Below, in pieces: positions 14,172 through 18,111 of a DNA stretch of 18,111 nucleotides. The notes beneath the pieces were generated by a model. That model ran no database searches. It was not told the DNA's origin and saw nothing but the letters and a program-made list of their open reading frames with translations. Numbering within the stretch: position 1 is the stretch's first letter; the number at the start of each line of letters is the position of its first letter. The translations under genes were made by a program, and so were the position numbers. The stretch comes from DASYUM01 sp036001225 (GTDB taxonomy: Bacteria > Methylomirabilota > Methylomirabilia > Rokubacteriales > DASRDR01), in NCBI GenBank assembly GCA_036001225.1, contig DASYUM010000126.1, positions 1 through 18,111 on the forward strand, written 5' to 3'.

Positions 14172-15593
14172 ACGGGGCGGAGGCAGATGGATCGGCCGGC
14201 CGAGGAACAGCTCGGCGGCCTCGCCGAGGGTCTCCGAGAGCGTGGGGTGGGTATGGATGGTGCCGGCGAGGTCCTCGGCGAGGGCGCCCATCTCCACCGC
14301 CAGCGTCCCCTCGGCGATCAGCTCGCCGGCGTGAGGACCGACCAGGCCGATCCCGAGGAGGCGTCCGGTATCGGCCTCGAACGTCAGCTTGGTGAGCCCG
14401 TCCGGTCGGCCCATCGCCACCGCCCGCCCCGACGCCGACCACGGTATCTTCACCGTCCGCACCGCCACCCCGCGCGCCTTGGCCGCCTCCTCGGTGAGCC
14501 CCGCCCAGGCGACCTCGGGGTCGGTGAAGACGACGGCCGGGATCGCCTGCGGCTCGAAGGCGGCCGGCCGCCCCGCGATGGCCTCGGCGGCGACCAGCCC
14601 TTCGGCGATGGCCTTGTGGGCCAGCATGGGCTCGCCGGCCACGTCGCCGATGGCGTAGATCCGGGGGTCGGCGCTCCGGCGCTGCGCATCGACCGGGATG
14701 AAGCCGCGGGGATCGGGCTTGATCCCCGTCCGATCGAGGCCGAGGTCGGCCGTGTTCGGCCGGCGGCCGACCGCGACCAGGACCTGCTCGACCTCCAACC
14801 GCGCCGGAGCCCCTTCGCCGGCCAGCTCGACCACGGCGCCGCCTTTCGTTTCCCGGACCGCGGTCACCTTGGTGCGGAGGTGGATCTGCTTGAAGAGCCC
14901 GGTGAGGCGGCGGGCGAGCGGGGCGACCAGGTCGCGATCCACGCCGGGCAGGAGTCCGTCGGTCAGCTCGACCACCGTCACCTCCGAGCCGAGCGCCGCG
15001 TACACCGTGCCCAGCTCGAGCCCGATGTAGCCGCCGCCCACGACCAGCAGGCGCGAGGGGAGCGACGGGAGCGCGAGCGCCGCCGCCGAGTCCCAGATTC
15101 GCTCGGGCGCGCCGTCGAGACCGGGCAGGGCCACCGGCCGGGAGCCGGTCGCGACGATCGCGTGCTGGAAGCGGAGGATGGCCGGCGGCGCGTCCTCGGC
15201 GGCGACCTGGACGGTCCTGGGGTCGGCGAAGCGGGCGTGGCCCGCGATGACCTCCACGCCGCGGGCGCGGGCCAAGCCGGTCAGGCCCTGGGCGAGCTTG
15301 GTGATGGAGCCGGCCGTCCACGCCCGCAGGCGGTCGAGGACCACCTTCGGCGGCGCGAACTCGAGCCCGGCCGCCCGCGCTTCGGCGGCGTCGGTGATCA
15401 GCGTGGCCAGCCCGAGCAGCGCCTTGGAGGGGATGCAGCCCACGTGGAGGCATTCGCCGCCGAGGGGCCCGCGGGCCTCGACGAGGACGGTTTCGAGGCC
15501 GAGGTCGGCGGCCCGAAAGGCGGCCGCGTAGCCACCCGGCCCGCCGCCGATGACGACGAGGTCGACCTCGCGCGGGAGGTCCCCGACGACCAC
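14160..15593 (-). CDS. lpdA: Dihydrolipoyl dehydrogenase (E3 of a 2-oxo acid dehydrogenase complex)
   Basis: A 477-residue FAD flavoprotein that reoxidises the dihydrolipoyl arm of E2 and passes electrons to NAD+. The FAD-binding motif GGGPGG is at 16-21. The redox disulfide is Cys48 and Cys53 in GGECLHVGCIPSK. A second Rossmann motif, VVGGGYIGLELG, binds NAD, and YAIGDVAGEPMLAHKA is the second FAD segment. The C-terminal active-site base is in HTHPTLSE. The redox loop has Glu and His where GGTCLNVGC is the common form. GTG at 15593 is chosen because GGGAGG lies 7 nt upstream. It follows the E2 gene after 68 nt. The last bases overlap a copy of a dispersed repeat end. Confidence 0.95.
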   Translation of the reverse strand: MVVGDLPREVDLVVIGGGPGGYAAAFRAADLGLETVLVEARGPLGGECLHVGCIPSKALLGLATLITDAAEARAAGLEFAPPKVVLDRLRAWTAGSITKLAQGLTGLARARGVEVIAGHARFADPRTVQVAAEDAPPAILRFQHAIVATGSRPVALPGLDGAPERIWDSAAALALPSLPSRLLVVGGGYIGLELGTVYAALGSEVTVVELTDGLLPGVDRDLVAPLARRLTGLFKQIHLRTKVTAVRETKGGAVVELAGEGAPARLEVEQVLVAVGRRPNTADLGLDRTGIKPDPRGFIPVDAQRRSADPRIYAIGDVAGEPMLAHKAIAEGLVAAEAIAGRPAAFEPQAIPAVVFTDPEVAWAGLTEEAAKARGVAVRTVKIPWSASGRAVAMGRPDGLTKLTFEADTGRLLGIGLVGPHAGELIAEGTLAVEMGALAEDLAGTIHTHPTLSETLGEAAELFLGRPIHLPPPRPGR

Positions 15594-15603
15594 CGTTCAG
15601 CCT

Positions 15604-15641
15604 CCCTTTCCCCCGCCGGGGGAGAGGGTTGGGGTGAGGGG
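15604..15641 (-). promoter_or_regulatory. Hairpin and G-quadruplex motif over the lpd ribosome-binding site
   Basis: CCCTTTCCCCC (15604-15614) pairs with GGGGGAGAGGG (15618-15628) around GCC, an 11-bp stem with one G-T pair. The lpd Shine-Dalgarno GGGAGG (15606-15601 on the minus strand) overlaps the stem's base, so folding could limit lpd translation. On the plus strand GGGGG-AGA-GGG-TT-GGGG-TGA-GGGG (15618-15641) fits a G-quadruplex. The arrangement resembles common REP-like palindromes. Confidence 0.45.
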
Positions 15642-15661
15642 ATGGCGACGGCGACGCGCCA

Positions 15662-17020
15662 TCAGGCCTCGAGCAGGAGCCGCTCGGGATCCTCGAGCAG
15701 CCGGACCAGGTCGGTGCCGAAGCGGGCGGCCTCCATCCCGTCGATGACCCGGTGGTCGAAGGCGATCGAGAGCGGCAGGATCAGGCGGACCACCACCTGT
15801 CCCTCACGGACGACCGGCATCTCGCGCGCGCGGCCGACGCCCAGGATGCCGACCTCGGGGTAGTTGATGATGGGGGTGGCGCCGGTGCCGCCCAGGGCCC
15901 CGGTGTTGGTCACCGTGAAGGTGCTCCCCCGGAGGTCCTCGACGCTCGCCTTGCCCTCGCGCGCGCGGGCGGTCAGCTGGGGCAGCTCGATGGCGAGGTC
16001 GCGCAACCGCTTCTTGTCCACGTCGCGGAGGACCGCGACCATCAAGCCGCGCTCGGTGTCCACCGCCACCCCGATGTGGTAGTAGCGCTTGAGCACCAGC
16101 TCGCCGGCCTGGTGGTCGAGGCTCGCGTTGAACCGCGGGTGGTCCTTCAAGGCGATCGCCGCCGCCTTGACGAGGAGGACGGTCAGCGTGAGGTCGCCGC
16201 CCCCCTCGCGGACGCGGCCCTGGTGACGCCGGCGGAAGGCCTCGAGCGCGGTGATGTCGGCCTGATCGTGCTGGGTGACGTGGGGGATCGCGGTCCAGGC
16301 GAGGGCGAGGTGCTCGGCACTCCGCCGGCGGACGCCGCGGAGCGGCTCCCGCTCGACGGGCCCCCACTGCTCGAAGCGCGGGAGCGGCGGCAGCTCGGCG
16401 GGGACCTGGAGCGGCCGCCCAGGCTCGGCAGGCGACTGTTCGGGCTGGGGGGGGCGAGCCGTCCCCCCCAGACCCCCCCGCGCGGGAGTCGACGCTCCAC
16501 TCACGGCCCGGACGTCATCGTCGGTGATGCGGCCGCCGGGGCCGCTGCCCTTGACTGTGGTCAGGTCCACGCCCAGCTCGCGCGCCAGGCGACGGGTGGC
16601 CGGCGTCGCCGCCGGCGGCACGCCGGTGGGCTGGGGCGGCTGCGGGACCAGCGCCCGAGCGGGCTCGGCCCGGAGAGTCTCCGTGCCCTGCGTGGGGAAG
16701 TCTGAGCGGGGGGGCTTCCCCCCCTCAGTCCGAACAGTCGGGCCGGGGGGGGACCGCGTGTCCCCCCCCGCCCGAACAGTCTGCCCATCCCCGAAGCTCA
16801 GGAGCACCGAGCCGACCTTCACGCGCTCGCCCGGCCGCACGTGGACCTTCGCCACCCGCCCGCCGAACGGCGACGGCAGCTCGACCTGGGCCTTCTCGGT
16901 CTCGACCAGGAGGACGGGCTGGTCTTCCTTGACCTCGTCGCCCTCGGCGACGAGGACCTGGACGATCTCGGCCTCGGTCAGGCCTTCACCCAGATCGGGA
17001 AGCTTGAAGTCGCGAGCCAT
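15662..17020 (-). CDS. Dihydrolipoamide acyltransferase (E2 of a 2-oxo acid dehydrogenase complex)
   Basis: A 452-residue core enzyme that carries the acyl group from E1 to CoA. One lipoyl domain spans 1-78, with the lipoylated Lys43 in ETEKAQVE. The peripheral subunit-binding domain is at about 139-173 (ATRRLARELGVDLTTVKGSGPGGRITDDDV). The catalytic domain runs from about 225 to the end, with His423 and Asp427 in DHRVIDG. The two linkers are Pro/Gly-rich and contain in-frame palindromic DNA units at 16740-16781, 16702-16739 and 16434-16471. ATG 17020 is chosen because the lipoyl domain begins at once (KLPDLGEG). Acetyl versus branched-chain specificity cannot be told from sequence alone; a branched-chain (BkdB-like) role is possible. 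Confidence 0.94.
   Translation of the reverse strand: MARDFKLPDLGEGLTEAEIVQVLVAEGDEVKEDQPVLLVETEKAQVELPSPFGGRVAKVHVRPGERVKVGSVLLSFGDGQTVRAGGDTRSPPGPTVRTEGGKPPRSDFPTQGTETLRAEPARALVPQPPQPTGVPPAATPATRRLARELGVDLTTVKGSGPGGRITDDDVRAVSGASTPARGGLGGTARPPQPEQSPAEPGRPLQVPAELPPLPRFEQWGPVEREPLRGVRRRSAEHLALAWTAIPHVTQHDQADITALEAFRRRHQGRVREGGGDLTLTVLLVKAAAIALKDHPRFNASLDHQAGELVLKRYYHIGVAVDTERGLMVAVLRDVDKKRLRDLAIELPQLTARAREGKASVEDLRGSTFTVTNTGALGGTGATPIINYPEVGILGVGRAREMPVVREGQVVVRLILPLSIAFDHRVIDGMEAARFGTDLVRLLEDPERLLLEA
16434..16471 (+). repeat. GACTGTTCGG palindromic unit U3 inside the E2 gene
   Basis: A 38-bp unit beginning GACTGTTCGG. CTGGGGGGG (16445-16453) pairs with CCCCCCCAG (16463-16471), a 9-bp stem and 9-nt loop. 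It is inverted relative to U1 and U2. It encodes part of the linker between the subunit-binding and catalytic domains, about residues 184-196. Confidence 0.7.
16702..16739 (-). repeat. GACTGTTCGG palindromic unit U2 inside the E2 gene
   Basis: A 38-bp unit starting GACTGTTCGG on the minus strand. The stem pairs seven G (16708-16714) with seven C (16718-16724), extended by CTGA/TCAG with a 2-nt bulge. It is read as TVRTEGGKPPRSD in the linker after the lipoyl domain, and directly follows U1 in tandem. Confidence 0.7.
16740..16781 (-). repeat. GACTGTTCGG palindromic unit U1 inside the E2 gene
   Basis: A 42-bp unit in tandem with U2 and starting with the same GACTGTTCGG. A 15-bp stem with one bulge (left arm from 16739, right arm 16760-16774) surrounds the 5-nt loop CGCGT and includes eight G against eight C. 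It is read in frame as TVRAGGDTRSPPGP. Confidence 0.7.
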
Positions 17021-17059
17021 GTGGATCCTGTCATCCCTCCTGGGGGAGGCAGGCCCGAT

Positions 17060-17130
17060 CCGGTCGCTGAAGAGCGACCGGCCCGGCTTCGCCGGGAGGC
17101 CGTCGGAGGGGGGCAAAGCCCCTCCTCCGA
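17060..17130 (-). other. Three consecutive hairpins in the E1 beta-E2 spacer
   Basis: The 112-nt spacer holds three stems in a row. The first, 17103-17114 with 17118-17130, has 12 pairs with one bulged base and an AAA loop, starting 2 nt after the E1 beta stop. The second, CCCGGC-TTC-GCCGGG, is at 17082-17096. The third, at 17060-17081, is a perfect 9-bp stem with a GAAG loop. None has a U-tract. They may attenuate or stabilise the message between E1 beta and E2. Confidence 0.5.
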
Positions 17131-17132
17131 AG

Positions 17133-18111
17133 TTAAAACGCGAGCGTCTCCCGGACGGCGCGGAGGACGTGGTCGGCGTCGGGCAGCCAGCCGCGCTCGC
17201 GGGCGAAGCCCGGGTAGACGATGTCGGGTGCCGTCACCCGCCGGATCGGGGCCTGGAGCTGGAGGAACGCCGACTCCACGATTCGCGCCATGACCTCGGC
17301 CCCGATCCCGCAGGTACGCTGGGCCTCGTGGGCCACGACCGCGCGGCCGGTCTTGCGCACGGAGGCGGCGATCGTCTCGGTGTCCATGGGCGAGATGGAC
17401 AAGAGGTCGATCACCTCGACCTCGGCCCCCTGCTCCACCTTGACCCGGTCGGCGACCTCCAGACACTTGTGGAGCATCGAGCCGTAGGCGATCAGGGTGA
17501 GATCGCGTCCCTCCCGGGCCACGCGCGCCTGGCCGACCGGCCACGTCTCCTCGGCGTCCGGCACTTCCTCGCGGAACGCGTGGTAGAGCGCCTTCGGCTC
17601 GAAGAAGACCACCGGGTCGGGATCGCGGATCGCGCTGATCAGCAGCGCCCGGGCGCTGCGCGGCCCCGAGGGGATCACGATCTTCAACCCCGGGGTGTGC
17701 GCGTAGTAGGCCTCCTCGCTCTCCGAGTGGTGCTCGAGCGCGCGCACCCCGCCCCCGTAGGGCATGCGGATGACCATCGGGACGTGGTAGCGGCCGCGGG
17801 TGCGGGTGCGATAGCGGGCGGCGTGGTTCTCGACCTGGTGAAAGGCCTGGAAGGCGAAGCCGGAGAACTGGATCTCCGGGATCGGCTTGAGCCCGTAGAG
17901 GGCCATGCCGATGGCCATGCCGACGATGGCGCCCTCGGCCAGCGGCGTATCGATGACGCGCTGCTCGCCGAACTTCTTGAGGAGGCCTTCGGTGACGCGG
18001 AAGACGCCCTCGTCCACGCCGACGTCCTCGCCGAGCACCATGACGTCGTCGTCCCGCTCCATCTCCTGATGGAGGGCGAGGTTGATCGCCTTGACCATCG
18101 TCAGCTTCCGG
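17133..18111 (-). CDS. 2-oxo acid dehydrogenase E1 component, beta subunit (5' end probably beyond window)
   Basis: The beta subunit of an alpha2beta2 thiamine-diphosphate E1, which decarboxylates a 2-oxo acid and acylates the E2 lipoyl arm. Family landmarks are VLGEDVGVDEGVF, with the ThDP-activating Glu, the segment DTPLAEGAIVGMAIGMAL, EIQFSGFAFQAFHQ, and EHHSESEEAYYAHTPGL. The C-terminal transketolase domain has VIDLLSISPMD and VVAHEAQRTCGIG. An ATG at 18098 could be the start (321 residues, weak GGAAG 6 nt upstream). The frame stays open to the edge, though, and reads RKLT just before it, as in homologues with a slightly longer N-terminus. I therefore mark it partial. E1 alpha should lie immediately to the right. 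PdhB, BkdA2 and AcoB cannot be told apart here. Confidence 0.93.
   Translation of the reverse strand, partial: RKLTMVKAINLALHQEMERDDDVMVLGEDVGVDEGVFRVTEGLLKKFGEQRVIDTPLAEGAIVGMAIGMALYGLKPIPEIQFSGFAFQAFHQVENHAARYRTRTRGRYHVPMVIRMPYGGGVRALEHHSESEEAYYAHTPGLKIVIPSGPRSARALLISAIRDPDPVVFFEPKALYHAFREEVPDAEETWPVGQARVAREGRDLTLIAYGSMLHKCLEVADRVKVEQGAEVEVIDLLSISPMDTETIAASVRKTGRAVVAHEAQRTCGIGAEVMARIVESAFLQLQAPIRRVTAPDIVYPGFARERGWLPDADHVLRAVRETLAF

Noticed and set aside
15591..15593. Lpd with GGECLHVGC in place of the common GGTCLNVGC as a sign of altered function
   Set aside because: Both redox cysteines, the spacing and the HPTLSE base region are intact, so a normal E3 is the best reading.
10413..15863. 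Long plus-strand frames opposite the amidase, MFS and lpd genes
   Set aside because: Arg/Gly/Pro-rich translations with no recognisable domain, lying opposite well-supported genes.
1..18111. CRISPR arrays, tRNA/rRNA genes, insertion-sequence transposases, integrases, known anti-phage systems
   Set aside because: None seen. No regularly spaced repeats, no tRNA-like cloverleaf and no transposase or integrase motif were found. The repeats present are palindromic units and an inverted-repeat element without a coding gene.

Overview
This 18.1 kb window is very GC-rich, and every gene I can support lies on the minus strand, so transcription runs right to left. The cell type is inferred. Sec-type signal peptides ending in AQ, Shine-Dalgarno sites, GTG starts and a catabolic gene set rich in oligopeptide-type ABC transport parts fit a high-GC, soil or subsurface, Gram-negative-like bacterium. 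Candidatus Rokubacteria/Methylomirabilota is my best guess, from style alone, and no marker gene is present to prove it.

Layout in transcription order. (1) 18111-14160: a 2-oxo acid dehydrogenase cluster of E1 beta (5' end probably cut by the window edge), E2 lipoyl acyltransferase and E3 dihydrolipoyl dehydrogenase. E1 alpha is expected just outside the right edge. (2) 14159-13866: a repeat-filled spacer holding a 175-bp inverted-repeat element, a duplicated fragment of the start of the next gene and a further copy of the element's end. (3) 13865-10515: MFS transporter, alpha/beta hydrolase (4-nt overlap) and amidase, probably one operon. (4) 10514-10357: a structured spacer with two hairpins and a G-quadruplex motif. 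(5) 10356-8777: a GHKL (HSP90-like) ATPase gene split by a -1 frameshift. (6) 8653-1: a class III aminotransferase, three tandem paralogous family-5 solute-binding proteins (SBPs), two Dpp/Opp-type permeases and the first 133 codons of an SDR oxidoreductase. No ABC ATPase gene is in the window.

How the genes may work together (inference): the SBPs and permeases import a peptide-like, amide or amino-acid-derived compound. The amidase, hydrolase, aminotransferase and SDR could process it, and the E1/E2/E3 complex would oxidise a resulting 2-oxo acid to acyl-CoA. The substrate cannot be read from sequence.

The most unusual signals are outside ordinary gene content: short palindromic units carrying GACTGTTCGG that sit in frame inside the E2 linkers; a dispersed element whose two copies show a compensatory base change in the terminal stem; duplication of the MFS gene start beside that element; and three SBP paralogues that each have exactly two cysteines, at two alternative places.
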